Assembly: GCA_029269125.1 (NCBI GenBank) | Contig: JARHXX010000027.1 | Coordinates: forward strand, 1-47,438 | Source: Kiritimatiellaeota bacterium B1221 | GTDB taxonomy: Bacteria; Verrucomicrobiota; Kiritimatiellia; SS1-B-03-39; UBA6053 | DNA length: 47,438 bases | Direction: 5' to 3' | Shown here: one piece after another, positions 7,653 to 17,540 of the stretch | Numbering within the stretch: the stretch's first letter is position 1 | How the letters are laid out: the number at the start of each line of letters is the position of its first letter | Notes under the pieces: generated by a model | What the model was told of the DNA's origin: nothing | What the model saw: the letters and a program-made list of their open reading frames with translations, nothing else | The model's database searches: none | Position numbers and translations under genes: made by a program

Positions 7653-9191
7653 TTAGCCCACATACTGTTTGGGGTTGATGCTGTACTTATGAACTTTGTA
7701 TCCGAAAATACGCTGTGTAGTTTCTAAACTCCGGGCCGCGGCCGCCATATTTCCCCGGGCCGATTTTAATGCATCGGTGATGAGATCCCGTTCATAGATT
7801 TCCACCTGGTCTTTGAGTGATCCCGTTTTGGGGGCTGCGGCCTGGTCGGCTGTTTGCAGGGTGGGGGGGAGGTGGTGGGGATGCAGGGCATCGCCTTCAG
7901 CCAGAATCACTCCCCGTTCCATAATGTTTTCAAGCTCCCGCACGTTGCCGGGCCAGTGGTAGGTGTAGAGCATATCGATCACCGGACTGGAGAGGCGGCG
8001 AACGTTTTTGTTGTTTTGTTTGCTGTACCGTTCAAGGAAAAAGTCCGACAGCTGCAGGACATCGCTTTTCCGCTTCCGCAATGGCGGTACCCAAATGGGG
8101 AAAACGTTTAACCGGTAAAATAAATCCTCACGGAAAGAGCCTTCCGTCACCATATCCTGCAAGTTCCGGTTGGTGGCGGCAATGACCCGCACATTTACTT
8201 TGACCGTTTTTGTACTGCCTACGGGTTCGAATTCACGTTCTTGCAGAACCCGGAGAAGTTTAATTTGAATGCTGGGGGGGATTTCCCCGATCTCATCGAG
8301 GAAGAGGGTGCCCCCATCCGCCAATTGGAAACGGCCTTTGCGGTCTCCGGTGGCTCCTGTAAAGGAGCCTTTGACGTGGCCGAACAGTTCACTTTCAATT
8401 AGGTTTTCGGGCAGGGCGGCACAGTGGGCTTTGATAAAGGGTTTGTCTGAGCGGTCACTGTTAAAGTGGATGGCGTGGGCCACCAGTTCTTTACCGGTAC
8501 CGGTTTCGCCTTCGATCAATACGCTGGTTTGACTCTTGGAAACTTGGGCGATCTGATCATACACAATCTGCATTTCATGAGAGTTTCCGATAATGTTGGA
8601 GGGGCGAAAGCGGTCTTTGAGTTCGGCCCGCAGTCTTTCGTTTTCCGATTGTAACTGCTCTCCCCGTTCCTGTGCGCTTCGGCGCAGGCGCACAGATTGG
8701 GCGAGCAGTGAAGCCACCATTTCCATTAAATAAAGACAGGTGTTAAGGTCCTGATCTTCTTCCCAGGGGCGGTCAGCGCTCAAGGCGCCCACGACGGTTT
8801 TACCGGTTTTAATGGGCACACAAATAAAGCTCGATTCCTGACGGCTCATGCGTTGAGTCCGGTTAAGGAAGAGCGGGGAGTCTCCGGTTTTTTCGATGAC
8901 AATGGGCTCCCCGGATTCAATCACCTGACCGGTGACCCCTTCACCCAGTTTATATCGGCCTCTTTCAGCTTGTTGAGGGGTCAGTCCGTGTGAGGCATCG
9001 ATGAGGATGTCATTGGTCTTACGGTTCAGCAAGGTGATGGTGGCGTGTTTCATGCCTAAGTGCGTGGTCATTTCATCCATAATAGGATTAACGATTTCAC
9101 GCACATCCAAGCTGCGTTCTAAGATACCCGCAACATTGCGGATAAATTGCAGATCGTGGTGGCTGGTGATTTTAGAATGCGAATCAGTCAT
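7653..9191 (-). CDS. GAF-domain sigma-54-dependent transcriptional activator (NifA-like layout)
   Basis: The 512-residue regulator contains an N-terminal GAF sensor (about 20-170), a short coiled linker (about 170-195), an AAA+ activator domain (about 198-430) and a Fis-type helix-turn-helix (about 465-505). The AAA+ domain has Walker A GETGTGKE at 228-235, the sigma-54 contact loop GSFTGA at 275-280 and Walker B LFLDE at 296-300. The GAFTGA-type loop, here with Ser in place of Ala, is the hallmark of enhancer-binding proteins that remodel RpoN polymerase. No receiver domain is present, so the signal is probably a ligand of the GAF domain. Its start overlaps the nadE stop by eight bases. A sigma-54-like promoter exists in this window before the Hsp20 pair, but a link is inference. 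Confidence 0.93.
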   Translation of the reverse strand: MTDSHSKITSHHDLQFIRNVAGILERSLDVREIVNPIMDEMTTHLGMKHATITLLNRKTNDILIDASHGLTPQQAERGRYKLGEGVTGQVIESGEPIVIEKTGDSPLFLNRTQRMSRQESSFICVPIKTGKTVVGALSADRPWEEDQDLNTCLYLMEMVASLLAQSVRLRRSAQERGEQLQSENERLRAELKDRFRPSNIIGNSHEMQIVYDQIAQVSKSQTSVLIEGETGTGKELVAHAIHFNSDRSDKPFIKAHCAALPENLIESELFGHVKGSFTGATGDRKGRFQLADGGTLFLDEIGEIPPSIQIKLLRVLQEREFEPVGSTKTVKVNVRVIAATNRNLQDMVTEGSFREDLFYRLNVFPIWVPPLRKRKSDVLQLSDFFLERYSKQNNKNVRRLSSPVIDMLYTYHWPGNVRELENIMERGVILAEGDALHPHHLPPTLQTADQAAAPKTGSLKDQVEIYERDLITDALKSARGNMAAAARSLETTQRIFGYKVHKYSINPKQYVG

Positions 9192-10908
9192 GTGGGATGG
9201 GGTTGGAGGGTGGGGTAGGACGAAAATGGTTGGTAATGGGCACGCGTCGATCGCGACCGAAAGCTTTTGGAGTGATTTTCACTCCGGGAGGTGCCTGACG
9301 ACGTTTGTACTCATTGCCATCCACCAAACGAATAATACGGGTGACCATATGAGGGTCAAATCCTTCGGCCACAATTTCATCACGGCCTTTGTCTTGTTCG
9401 ATGTATAAGCTGAGAATTCCATCGAGGATCTCGTAGGGCGGCAGGCTGTCGCTGTCTTTTTGATCAGCGCGGAGTTCGGCACTGGGAGGGCGGTCAATCA
9501 AGGTTTGAGGAATCCGCTCTGATCCTTGCCGGATATTTGACCACCGGCAGAGGTCGAATACCATGGTTTTGGGCACGTCTTTAATGAGAGCGTAGCCTCC
9601 GCACATGTCTCCGTAAAGGGTGGCGTAGCCGGTGGCCATTTCACTTTTGTTTCCGGTGGCGACGACGAGTGAACCAAATTTATTCGAGAGGGCCATGACG
9701 ATGGTTCCGCGGATTCTGGCTTGTAAATTTTCTTCGGTGACGTCCGGGCCGCGTCCCGGCCACTGCGGTTCGAGGAGGTCGGTGTAGGCGTCAAAAAGAT
9801 GTTGAATCGGGACCATGGGCATCTTGATCCCCAGGTTGCCGGCCAGTTGCAATGCGTCAGAGCGGGTGCCTGCCGAGCTGTACTGGGTGGGTAGACTGAT
9901 ACCGCTCACCCGATCCGCACCTACGGCATCCACCGCGATGGCGGCAACCAGGGCGGAGTCAATCCCGCCGCTAATCGCGACCAGAATATCCTGAAATCCG
10001 TTTTTATTGGCGTAATCTCTTAAACCCAGGGTAAGGGCTTCATACACCTCTTCTAACTCGTCCATGCTACGATGTTTTGTGCTGGGAGGAAGTTTTGGCG
10101 CTTTGGTGGCCCGTTCTCTGGGCGGGAGTTTTACAATGTTTGCGAACTCCGTGCCCTGTTTGGCGGGGGCGCAGGGAAGGTCGACATAAACCAGGTCGTC
10201 TTTAAAACGTGCCCCCTGGCAGAGAATTTCCCCCCGGGGGGAAATGACCAGGCTTCCTCCGTCAAAAACCAGCTCATCTTGTCCACCTACGAGGTTGCAA
10301 TAGACCAGGGGGGCTTTGACGGTATTGCTGGTTTTTTGAAGCACCGCTTGTCTCACTGAACACTTTTCGCGGTGGAAGGGGGATGCGGAAAGATTGAGCA
10401 GGGCCGTAAGCTCCATGTCGGCCAGATGACGTAAATTTTCTTCGGAGTGGATCCATGAATCTTCACATATATGCAGGCCCAGGCGAGCCTCGCCCATTTG
10501 CAGGCAAAGGGGCCGGTTTCCCGCTTCAAAAATACGCTGTTCATCAAACACCCCATAATTGGGGAGCTGCTGTTTGGTGTAGGAAGCGATGACTTTTCCC
10601 TGATGGATGACGGCCGCCGCATTTTGCGGACGGGCTTTCCCAGCACGGGGCATTCCGACCACACAGACTAGTTCCGGGGGAAGCTCTTCGCAAAGTATCG
10701 CCAATTCTTTTTCAATGGCATCAATAAAGTGTGGCTTTAAAACCAAGTCTTCCGGGGGGTACCCACAGAGAGCCAGCTCAGGAAAAAGAACGAGATCGGA
10801 TCCGCCTTTTTCGGCGGCGACTGCTTGTGACAAGATCTTCGAGCGGTTTTGTGCCAAAGCACCCACTGTGCAATTTACCTGTGCGAGAGCAATACGTATT
10901 GATTTCAT
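9184..10908 (-). CDS. nadE: glutamine-dependent NAD+ synthetase
   Basis: The 574-residue enzyme amidates nicotinic acid adenine dinucleotide to NAD using ammonia from glutamine. The N-terminal nitrilase-type glutaminase shows the triad Glu44 ([16 protein letters not shown]), Lys112 ([13 protein letters not shown]) and Cys148 (LHICEDSW). The C-terminal synthetase domain has the ATP-pyrophosphatase loop [11 protein letters not shown] near residue 310 and the [22 protein letters not shown] stretch split across its active site. Length is normal for the two-domain form. It heads a run of four genes on this strand; the sigma-54 activator overlaps its stop codon. Confidence 0.95.
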   Translation of the reverse strand: MKSIRIALAQVNCTVGALAQNRSKILSQAVAAEKGGSDLVLFPELALCGYPPEDLVLKPHFIDAIEKELAILCEELPPELVCVVGMPRAGKARPQNAAAVIHQGKVIASYTKQQLPNYGVFDEQRIFEAGNRPLCLQMGEARLGLHICEDSWIHSEENLRHLADMELTALLNLSASPFHREKCSVRQAVLQKTSNTVKAPLVYCNLVGGQDELVFDGGSLVISPRGEILCQGARFKDDLVYVDLPCAPAKQGTEFANIVKLPPRERATKAPKLPPSTKHRSMDELEEVYEALTLGLRDYANKNGFQDILVAISGGIDSALVAAIAVDAVGADRVSGISLPTQYSSAGTRSDALQLAGNLGIKMPMVPIQHLFDAYTDLLEPQWPGRGPDVTEENLQARIRGTIVMALSNKFGSLVVATGNKSEMATGYATLYGDMCGGYALIKDVPKTMVFDLCRWSNIRQGSERIPQTLIDRPPSAELRADQKDSDSLPPYEILDGILSLYIEQDKGRDEIVAEGFDPHMVTRIIRLVDGNEYKRRQAPPGVKITPKAFGRDRRVPITNHFRPTPPSNPIPHD

Positions 10909-11223
10909 GAGAGTAGTCTTAGAAGCTGGGTAGAATGGGTCACGACAAAAATGTAAATAATTCGTCTCTCACCTTCAGAATTGGCGATTATTGATGGATT
11001 ATGCCTGCAGTATCTGCCCTTTTTCAGGTGTTGGGAAAACTGAATTTTAAAATCAGAGGGCCGGGTTTGGGTTTACAGGATCAAAACAGGGTATTTATTC
11101 ATGTAATTGCGTTTATAATTCATTTATAGGTAAGTTTCTTATCAGGAATTGTTTTTTCGATTTGCTTTCCCGGGTTGTAAACCTGAGGATGTTGGTCAGT
11201 CATCTAACTTTGGAGTGTGTAAT
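10909..11223. other. 315-base divergent intergenic region
   Basis: This gap separates nadE (leftward) from a small secreted protein gene (rightward) and must carry both promoters. On the plus strand a perfect TATAAT lies at 11114-11119, but no convincing -35 is found at the right distance. A TTGGAG at about 11212 is the likely ribosome-binding site for the ATG at 11224. No RNA gene or repeat is recognised. Confidence 0.45.
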
Positions 11224-11613
11224 ATGAAAAAAATCTTTTGTGTATTGGTGTGCATTTTCGCGGTTTCATCCATGGGCTTTGCGGAATCAAAAGCGGAGTA
11301 TTCCCCGAATGTGGTCGTTGGGGATGGGAAAAATGGCAATGCTTGGGGGCAGTGGGAGAAAAGTGTGAAAGACGCGCCGGTGAAAGAGGTACGTATGCGG
11401 GTCAAACATATCAAAGGGGATAAAGCCTATATCAACCTTCGCTTCAAAGGTGGCGATGCCCTGGATGGTGGCAAACGGATCTATTTGACTCCGGGAAAAG
11501 AGGCGAAAGTCAGCTGGAATGTCGGCGGTCAGCATCCCAATGGGAAACCATTGGTGCTCAATGCCTATGACGGAGAAGTGAAGATTCTCAAAGTTGCGGT
11601 GATTCAGCAGTAG
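11224..11613 (+). CDS. small exported protein of unknown function
   Basis: From the ATG at 11224, which has TTGGAG about 7 bases upstream, the product is 129 residues. A longer frame from 11149 is open but lacks a ribosome-binding site and would bury the signal peptide. Residues 1-20 form a clear Sec signal (MKKIFCVLVCIFAVSSMGFA) with probable cleavage after Ala20. The mature part of about 109 residues is rich in Lys, Gly and beta-forming residues and looks like a small periplasmic or secreted beta-sandwich. The family is not recognised. It stands alone between divergent nadE and a convergent folate gene. Confidence 0.7.
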   Translation: MKKIFCVLVCIFAVSSMGFAESKAEYSPNVVVGDGKNGNAWGQWEKSVKDAPVKEVRMRVKHIKGDKAYINLRFKGGDALDGGKRIYLTPGKEAKVSWNVGGQHPNGKPLVLNAYDGEVKILKVAVIQQ

Positions 11614-11734
11614 GCCTGTTGGACAGCAGGACCTTGAGGGGATGGGGGATGGTGAAACATTTCCCCCCTGCTTCCCGTCCCTTCAATGTTCATCCGAAGA
11701 ATATTTTTGCCACATCGGAAGATCCTGCTGCTGA

Positions 11735-12292
11735 TTAGATCCAGATTTCTGTAAGGGGGATGTCGTGAGGTTCTACGGGCAGGTGTTCCCGCAATTGGCA
11801 GCTGAAACCGATTCCGATGCGTCGGCCCTGGTGGTTTTTCAGTAGACGGTCGTAGTAACCTTTGCCACGACCGATCCGGTTTCCTTGCAGGGTGAAACCG
11901 CGCCCGGGAATCAAAACGGTATCCAGTTCGGTTACATTCACTTGTCCGCCTGCCTCAGGGAAGGTTAAGTTCCAGGGCCCTGTCCGGGTCTGGGCGAGAT
12001 CGTGGATCCAGTGAAATGACCAGAGGGGGCCGCGGACCGAAATATCTGCATCACTTTTCCGGGGAAACGGCAGGGCGATTCGGGTACCGTGCTCCAAGAG
12101 AATTTGGAAGGCGGGTCTCAGATCGGGTTCGTCGGGAAGGGGCAGGAAGATACCGAGTGTTTTGGCGGAGAGGATCCCGGGATCCTGAAGGAGTTTGTCG
12201 CAGAGCAGGGAGGACTGGTGCTGTTTCTCTTCAGGGGAAAGCCGCCCAATCAATGCTTTCAGTTCTTGTCTGATTTTATTTTTTGTTTTCAT
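11735..12292 (-). CDS. 5-formyltetrahydrofolate cyclo-ligase
   Basis: Starting at the ATG at 12292 the protein has 185 residues, the normal size for the family; a longer in-frame opening lies within rarA and is an artefact of overlap. The enzyme uses ATP to convert 5-formyl-THF to 5,10-methenyl-THF in the cytoplasm. The diagnostic C-terminal motif is visible as LIPGRGFTLQGNRIGRGKGYYDRLL (read in two parts: PGRGF, then RIGRGKGYYDR). The N-terminal KNKIRQELKALIGRLSPEE is the usual opening helix. The start lies 17 bases inside the end of rarA, so the two are translated from one message. Confidence 0.88.
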   Translation of the reverse strand: MKTKNKIRQELKALIGRLSPEEKQHQSSLLCDKLLQDPGILSAKTLGIFLPLPDEPDLRPAFQILLEHGTRIALPFPRKSDADISVRGPLWSFHWIHDLAQTRTGPWNLTFPEAGGQVNVTELDTVLIPGRGFTLQGNRIGRGKGYYDRLLKNHQGRRIGIGFSCQLREHLPVEPHDIPLTEIWI

Positions 12293-13610
12293 TTCGCCGG
12301 GGGTGTTCTCGGAGTCTGTCCCAGAAGTCGAGTCGCTGCTGAATGGTTTTTTCGTAGCCGAGTTTTCCCGGCCGATAATAGATTTTGTTGGTGGGCGCGT
12401 ATTCCTGATCGACAAAATGATGGTCACCGTCGTGGGCATATTGATAACCGGTGTGGCCCAGTTTTTTGGCGCCGGCATAATGTCCGTCCCGCAAATGTTT
12501 TGGTACCGGAAGGACTTTGCCGGATTTAATATCTTTCATTGCTTCGGCAATCGCGGTGGTTGCTGAATTGCTTTTGGGGGCGGTGGCGAGGTAGGTGGTG
12601 ACTTGCGAGAGGGTGAGCTGCGCTTCGGGCATGCCGATAAACTCGACCGCCTGCAAAGCGGAAACGGCCAATGGGAGACCCTGGGGGTCGGCGTTGCCAA
12701 TATCTTCGCTGGCGAGGATGATCAGCCGCCGGGCCACGAAACGGGGATCCTCTCCGGCGACCAGCATTTTGGCCAGCCAATAAAGAGCGGCATCGGGATC
12801 CGAACCGCGTACACTTTTGATAAAAGCGGAGATGGTATCGTAATGTTCATCTTCATCTTTGTCGTAAACCACAGCTTTCTTCTGAATACTTTCTTCGGCC
12901 TCCGCTCTGGAAACCCGAATAATGCCGTCTTCGGAAGGTTTGGTGGTCATCACGGCAATTTCCAGCGCATTGAGCACCTTGCGCGCATCGCCTTCGCAAA
13001 CGTGGGCCAGGTGGGTGAGGGCTTCCTCATCCACTTCGGTGTCCATTTCCTCCAGACCTCTGGGGTCGGTAAGCGCCCGTTGCATTAAGGTGATCAGATC
13101 GGCTTCCGGAACCGGTTCCAGTTGGAAAACCCGGGAACGGGAAACCAGTGGAGAGTTGACGAAGAAGAATGGATTGTGGGTGGTGGCCCCGATCAGGGTC
13201 ACATCACCTTCTTCCACATAGGGAAGCAGGGTATCCTGTTGGGACTTGTTGAAGCGATGGATTTCATCGATAAACAAAACGGTTTCGGCGCCTTCACTGA
13301 GTCGCCGGCTGCGTGCGGACTCCAATATTTTCCGCAGTTGTGCGACATTTCCTAAAATACCGCTGGCCCGCTGAAATTCCCGGCGGGTACTTTTGGCGAT
13401 GACTTCCGCGAGGGTGGTTTTGCCGCAGCCCGGAGGGCCATACAGAATCAGGCTGTCCAAACGGTCGGCTTCAATGGCACGGCGCAATAATTTTCCCGGC
13501 GCGAGAATATGGGACTGACCCACCACTTCATCAAGGGTGGCAGGGCGCATGCGGGCGGCCAAGGGGCGTCGCCTTTGGGCATCCGGGTGATCTGGAAAGA
13601 GGTCGCTCAT
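12276..13610 (-). CDS. rarA: replication-associated recombination protein A (RarA/MgsA AAA+ ATPase)
   Basis: This is the clamp-loader-like AAA+ ATPase that acts at stalled forks together with SSB. The start chosen, ATG at 13610, gives MSDLFPDHPDAQRRRPLAARMRP, which aligns with family N-termini; an upstream ATG at 13658 would add 16 residues without a visible ribosome-binding site. Walker A is GPPGCGKTT, Walker B is VLFIDEIHRF, and sensor 1 lies in LIGATTHNPFF. The C-terminal tetramerisation region follows (AALYWLAKMLVAGEDPRFVARR, then KHLRDGHYAGAKKLGH). Final length is 444 residues, typical for the family. It overlaps the folate cyclo-ligase gene downstream. Confidence 0.93.
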   Translation of the reverse strand: MSDLFPDHPDAQRRRPLAARMRPATLDEVVGQSHILAPGKLLRRAIEADRLDSLILYGPPGCGKTTLAEVIAKSTRREFQRASGILGNVAQLRKILESARSRRLSEGAETVLFIDEIHRFNKSQQDTLLPYVEEGDVTLIGATTHNPFFFVNSPLVSRSRVFQLEPVPEADLITLMQRALTDPRGLEEMDTEVDEEALTHLAHVCEGDARKVLNALEIAVMTTKPSEDGIIRVSRAEAEESIQKKAVVYDKDEDEHYDTISAFIKSVRGSDPDAALYWLAKMLVAGEDPRFVARRLIILASEDIGNADPQGLPLAVSALQAVEFIGMPEAQLTLSQVTTYLATAPKSNSATTAIAEAMKDIKSGKVLPVPKHLRDGHYAGAKKLGHTGYQYAHDGDHHFVDQEYAPTNKIYYRPGKLGYEKTIQQRLDFWDRLREHPRRNENKK

Positions 13611-13689
13611 ATCCGCATGGGATAGCACAGTCCGGAAGGGGTGGGCAGTCAAAATCACATTGTTTGTTGCATTCGAACATTTTCACCCC

Positions 13690-13849
13690 ATGAACGCGGT
13701 ATTCATCACCGCTCCCGCTTTTTGCGTTCGAATATGACGGGGATTACGAGGTCGAAAGGGATGGTTTTACATTTCAACCCCGGTGGGCCGAAACCTTTAA
13801 GAAAGAAGTGACCCTGCAATATAATCCTGTTAATCCGACGCTGTTATGA
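13690..13849 (+). pseudogene. small ORF split by a T-run frameshift, upstream of the MFS gene
   Basis: An ATG at 13690 opens MNAVFITAPAF and then runs into a stop (TGA at 13735-13737). The +1-shifted frame from the T5 run (13719-13723) stays open for about 40 codons, AFEYDGDYEVERDGF onward, and ends at TGA 13847-13849, overlapping the MFS ATG as ATGA. With four T instead of five, one 52-residue ORF would join the two parts. The downstream frame has protein-like composition and no start codon of its own. It could be a sequencing error, a decayed gene or programmed slippage. The family is not recognised. Confidence 0.4.
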
Positions 13850-15159
13850 CTCAATATCCGACCCATAATCCCTCCGCGACAGCATTGACCCCGCCGGAAC
13901 CCTCATTGTTCTCGCGGAAGAATTATGCGGTTTTTGTTGTGGAGGGCGGGTTGTTTATGAGTGGCGTGGCGTTCGTTTCCCAGGACAGTATTCTGCCGGG
14001 AATCGTCTATCAATTGGGAGGGTCCGATGCAATCCTGGCGTTTATCCCCATGTTGATGATGATGGGGTTTACACTGCCGCCTCTGCTCACGGCGGGCTGG
14101 ATTGAGCGTCAGGGGCGGCTGATGCCCATGTTGCGTTTTTTCGGACTGCTTCAGCGCTTACCCTTTTTATTTGCGGCCTTGGCGTTGATTGGGTTGGGGA
14201 GTACGCATCCCCGGATTGCATTGTGGGCGGTGGTTGCCTGTCCGGCTCTCAGTGGCCTCATGGGCGGGGTGACGATTGGAGCCTGGATGCGGGTGACCTC
14301 CCGCACGGTGCCGGGAAAACGCCGTTCATCCGGTATGGCGCTACGAAACCTTATCGCTGCGGTGATGGGAATGCTGGTCGGAGTTTGGGTGGAGAAAATC
14401 CTGATTCAGTTCCCCGGGGTGAAAGGCTTTGCCTTGTTGCACGGGATTTGTTTTGTGTTTGTGTTCGCGTCGTATCTGGTGTTTCTTTTGACCGAAGAAC
14501 CTCATGTTGAACCGCTGTCACCGGAGCACCACAAAAGCTTTGCCGAGCAGCTGAAGTGGATGTTTCGAACTTTGCAGCTGGATCTTCCGTTCCGATATTA
14601 TATTTCCAGCCGAATGCTGAATTCATTTATTTTCGCCACCATTCCTTTTATGGCGGTGTATGTTTTGGAGGTGACCGGTAGACCGGAGGCTTTCACCGGG
14701 CGCTTGTTGAGCTGTCAGATGGGAGGCGCGATTTTAGGAAATATTTTTGGTGGCTGGCTGGGTGACCGGCATGGCAGCCGGAAAGTCCTGCTCGCAGCCC
14801 GAATCGCTTTTATGGCATTGGGGAGTATTCTGTTATTCGCGCAATCCGCCGCATTTTTTTGTGTCGCCTTTGTTTTGTGGGGCAGTACTTTCGGTTTGCA
14901 ACAGATTGGGGAGCAGACCTTTCTGGTGGAGTTTGCCAAGGATAAAGGTTTGCCCAGTTACATGGCGGTCGGAGCGTTTGTGCAACTGGTTTCAGTTTTG
15001 GGTGTGGGTTTGTTGTCTTCGACCTTGCGGGCCCGGGGGGTGGACATGCCGATACTGATTACGCTGTCGATCGGCGGCGCGCTTCTTTCGCTTTTCATTT
15101 TGATTTTTAAAGTGAAAGATCCCCGGGTGGCGGGGTTAGACCGCCCATTTGCATCCTAA
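13846..15159 (+). CDS. MFS transporter
   Basis: The 437-residue protein is a hydrophobic inner-membrane carrier with about 12 predicted membrane segments. A cytoplasmic loop after the eighth segment carries the MFS signature GGWLGDRHGSRKVLLAAR, which fits motif A (G-x3-D-R-x-G-R/S-R). The family moves small molecules by proton or solute coupling; the substrate is not predictable. The N-terminal 30 residues are polar and cytoplasmic. The ATG overlaps the stop of the small frameshifted ORF, and its 3' end overlaps the convergent oxidoreductase gene by 24 bases. A sugar or sugar-acid role would suit the neighbouring oxidoreductase, but that is inference. Confidence 0.88.
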   Translation: MTQYPTHNPSATALTPPEPSLFSRKNYAVFVVEGGLFMSGVAFVSQDSILPGIVYQLGGSDAILAFIPMLMMMGFTLPPLLTAGWIERQGRLMPMLRFFGLLQRLPFLFAALALIGLGSTHPRIALWAVVACPALSGLMGGVTIGAWMRVTSRTVPGKRRSSGMALRNLIAAVMGMLVGVWVEKILIQFPGVKGFALLHGICFVFVFASYLVFLLTEEPHVEPLSPEHHKSFAEQLKWMFRTLQLDLPFRYYISSRMLNSFIFATIPFMAVYVLEVTGRPEAFTGRLLSCQMGGAILGNIFGGWLGDRHGSRKVLLAARIAFMALGSILLFAQSAAFFCVAFVLWGSTFGLQQIGEQTFLVEFAKDKGLPSYMAVGAFVQLVSVLGVGLLSSTLRARGVDMPILITLSIGGALLSLFILIFKVKDPRVAGLDRPFAS

Positions 15160-16296
15160 CTCTGAAGGCAGAGCACCTGCTTTCAGACAACGCTTGAGGT
15201 CGGTATCCATTTCCGGGAGATAAATGTTGATGTCACCGTCCCGTTCGATGGTTTTTAACCATTTTTCCGAGATGTCCCGGATTTCAATTCCGGCGTGTAA
15301 CTTTTCGACCAACTCAATATGGGACATGGCCATTTCGGGGGTACAGCAGAATTCTGATCCGTCTTTGATGGAGTTGAGCACCGAGATCCACATGGCCATT
15401 TTCGTTTCGAACATGGTTTCAATTTCAACGGTTTCGGTCTGACCTTCTACATTCCACTCCACGTATTTTCCCTGCACCCAGGTCATCGATCCTTTTTCGC
15501 CGTTTACAGTGACTGTTGCCGTTTCATTGTTCAGGCAGCTGTGGGTTGCATACACATGCATGGGCACCCCCGTATTGCTTTGTATGCGGATGGCGGCAGT
15601 GTCGAAAGAGGAAATGTCTCTTACCCGGAAAAGTTCGGCCTCTACCTTTTCCGCTTTGGCCATTTTACCGGAAGAGATACCGGCAAAATACAATGCGAGG
15701 TTCACAAAGTGAGCGGTGGCATTGTTGATGGGCGAATCGCGCACCACATGTCCATCTGCTTCCACGGCACCTGCCCAGTGGTTTCTGGTATAATAGCTGT
15801 TTCCCCGGGGCCAAAGCACCAGCACATTGATGCCGGTAATTTTTCCGATGCGTTCTTCGCAGAGCTGCCGGCTGATTTCGTGGGTGCTGGGACGGTACAT
15901 GTCCTGAAATCCTACGGCAATGCGTGTGGGACCTTTGGCGGCTTCGCAGATTTCCAGTCCCTGTTCGACCGAGCCGGCCAGAGGTTTTTCCAGCATGACA
16001 TGCATGCCGGCGGCCTGGGAGGCGAGAGTCATGGGCAGATGTAAATGAATCGGTACCGGCAAAATACTTAAATCAATCTTCCCTTTGTATGCCTCAATCA
16101 TCGAATCAAAATCGGTATATACATCCACTCCATTCGATTCCAGTTCGAGGCACCGGGCTTCCTCTTCGTTTCGGTTGATGGCGGTGACCGCCTTCAAAGT
16201 GCCTAATTCGGAAGGGGTCTCATCGATGGCGTGCAAATAACTGTTGGCGTATCCCGTGATACCTGTCAGAGCGATTTTTAGAGGCGAGTCAGACAT
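15136..16296 (-). CDS. Gfo/Idh/MocA family oxidoreductase
   Basis: The 386-residue protein has an N-terminal Rossmann fold opening with KIALTGITGYANSYLHAI and the family's catalytic-site motif MLEKPLAG (Glu103-Lys104-Pro105). The C-terminal part is the usual alpha/beta domain, with a DSPINNATAHFVNLALYFAG stretch that includes a probable active-site His. These NAD(P)-dependent enzymes act on sugars, inositols or sugar derivatives in the cytoplasm; the group is heavily expanded in PVC bacteria. The Gly-rich loop is G-x-x-G-x-A, a slight variant of the usual GxGxxG. Its 3' end overlaps the MFS gene tail-to-tail. Confidence 0.87.
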   Translation of the reverse strand: MSDSPLKIALTGITGYANSYLHAIDETPSELGTLKAVTAINRNEEEARCLELESNGVDVYTDFDSMIEAYKGKIDLSILPVPIHLHLPMTLASQAAGMHVMLEKPLAGSVEQGLEICEAAKGPTRIAVGFQDMYRPSTHEISRQLCEERIGKITGINVLVLWPRGNSYYTRNHWAGAVEADGHVVRDSPINNATAHFVNLALYFAGISSGKMAKAEKVEAELFRVRDISSFDTAAIRIQSNTGVPMHVYATHSCLNNETATVTVNGEKGSMTWVQGKYVEWNVEGQTETVEIETMFETKMAMWISVLNSIKDGSEFCCTPEMAMSHIELVEKLHAGIEIRDISEKWLKTIERDGDINIYLPEMDTDLKRCLKAGALPSELGCKWAV

Positions 16297-16437
16297 GAAG
16301 ATGTATATTTTTTAAGGATGATAGATGTTGAGCTTCACCTATAGTGCGTGAGTGATCAGCAGTAAATGCTATTTTTGTGTTTATGTCAGGGATACCTCAG
16401 TATTTTGCATGGTTTTGTCTTGCCGCGTGCGGGGAGT

Positions 16438-16473
16438 GGATTCTGAGCGAGTCACAAACCGGTTTCAGAATCC
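16438..16473. repeat. 9-bp perfect inverted repeat in intergenic region
   Basis: GGATTCTGA at 16438-16446 and TCAGAATCC at 16465-16473 are perfect inverted copies with 18 bases between them. The element lies between the stop of the nucleoside hydrolase and the start of the oxidoreductase, both leftward. No T-tract follows on either strand, so it may be a processed-end hairpin or an operator for the oxidoreductase gene rather than a classical terminator. Confidence 0.4.
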
Positions 16474-16532
16474 CGGGGATCCTCTGTGACGATTGGATGA
16501 CCGCCGGGTCTGTCCGCAGAGGAAAGGAATGC

Positions 16533-17459
16533 TTATGACTGGGCTAATTTTCTGAATACATCTGTAAATACCGCGTTTCGGTGGATCAGGTAGGTTTCGC
16601 AGATCGGGTGGCGGTTGATATCCTGTTCCCAAGTCATACCGTCAGTGAGAACCGGGCTGGGGGCAATGACTGAAGGGACCATGCCGGGGTCGACCAGCCA
16701 GGCGATGGGGGCTAAATCCCAAATGACTTTTCCCCAGGCGAAGTGGTCATGGTGATAGTCTTTGACGATTTCGACCAGATAATCCCCGATGGCGGAACGT
16801 CCTTTTAAATCTTTTTCCAGTTCGGCATAGGTTGTCACCAATTGAGAGGCCATGCCGTTGCAGGGAAACCAGATAAGGGGTACGCCACAATTAAAAAGGA
16901 TTTGGGCCCCCCAGACATCCTGTTGAAGATTAAATTCGGTTGCGGAAGGGCAAATACGGGCATTTCCGCCCAACCACAGAATCACAATACGTTCGCGGAT
17001 GCGCGGTTCCATTAGCAAGGCGGAGGCGATGTTGGTGATGGCGCCGATGGCAGCCACGTAAAGCGGAGGGTCTTCAGGAGAGCGGGCCATCGCGCGCGCG
17101 ACCAAATCCCGGGCGGCGGGGCTGTCCACGGGTTGGTCGGCTGCGGGCAGATAGGTTTTGGAGCCTTTAAACACCGGATGAGCTTCTGCCGATTCGTGCA
17201 TGCGGCTGAGCACATTCAAAATTTCGTCGTAGCTAAGCTCCATGCCGTGTTTGGGGCCGGTCGACCGGGTATTATGAAACGGGGCCGCGTAAATGGCCTC
17301 CAGTTGGATGGCTTCCGGTGATCGCAGCGCGTAGGCGAGCGCGAATTGATCATCCACCTCATTGTAGGTGTCGGTATCGAGAACCAATGAGATCTTTTTA
17401 CCGGGATGTTGGAGTCTTTGGGCAAGCAGGTCGGGATCGAGGGGAGTGAATGTGGTCAT
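16533..17459 (-). CDS. inosine/uridine-preferring nucleoside hydrolase family protein
   Basis: The 308-residue enzyme shows the calcium-binding aspartate cluster of nucleoside hydrolases near the N-terminus: LVLDTDTYNEVDDQFALAYAL, the family's DxDxxxxxDD pattern. Further family features are AAIGAITNIASALLMEP in the middle and NLQQDVWGAQILFNCG further on. The family cleaves the N-glycosidic bond of ribonucleosides for base salvage; many bacterial members act on other ribosides. No signal peptide is seen. It is divergent from the AhpD-like gene, with 81 bases between the two starts. Confidence 0.87.
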   Translation of the reverse strand: MTTFTPLDPDLLAQRLQHPGKKISLVLDTDTYNEVDDQFALAYALRSPEAIQLEAIYAAPFHNTRSTGPKHGMELSYDEILNVLSRMHESAEAHPVFKGSKTYLPAADQPVDSPAARDLVARAMARSPEDPPLYVAAIGAITNIASALLMEPRIRERIVILWLGGNARICPSATEFNLQQDVWGAQILFNCGVPLIWFPCNGMASQLVTTYAELEKDLKGRSAIGDYLVEIVKDYHHDHFAWGKVIWDLAPIAWLVDPGMVPSVIAPSPVLTDGMTWEQDINRHPICETYLIHRNAVFTDVFRKLAQS

Positions 17460-17540
17460 GCGGTCTTCTTGTGGTTTGGTTTTTCTACAGGCAAGCTCTT
17501 TTCCATTGCAACTTGCGCTTGGGAGGGGGATACTTGCCCT

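Noticed and set aside
11614..11734. Terminator after the small exported protein
   Set aside because: G-rich and C-rich tracts face each other (GGGGATGGGGGATG and CCCCCCTGCTTCCC), but the pairing is irregular and no T-tract follows.
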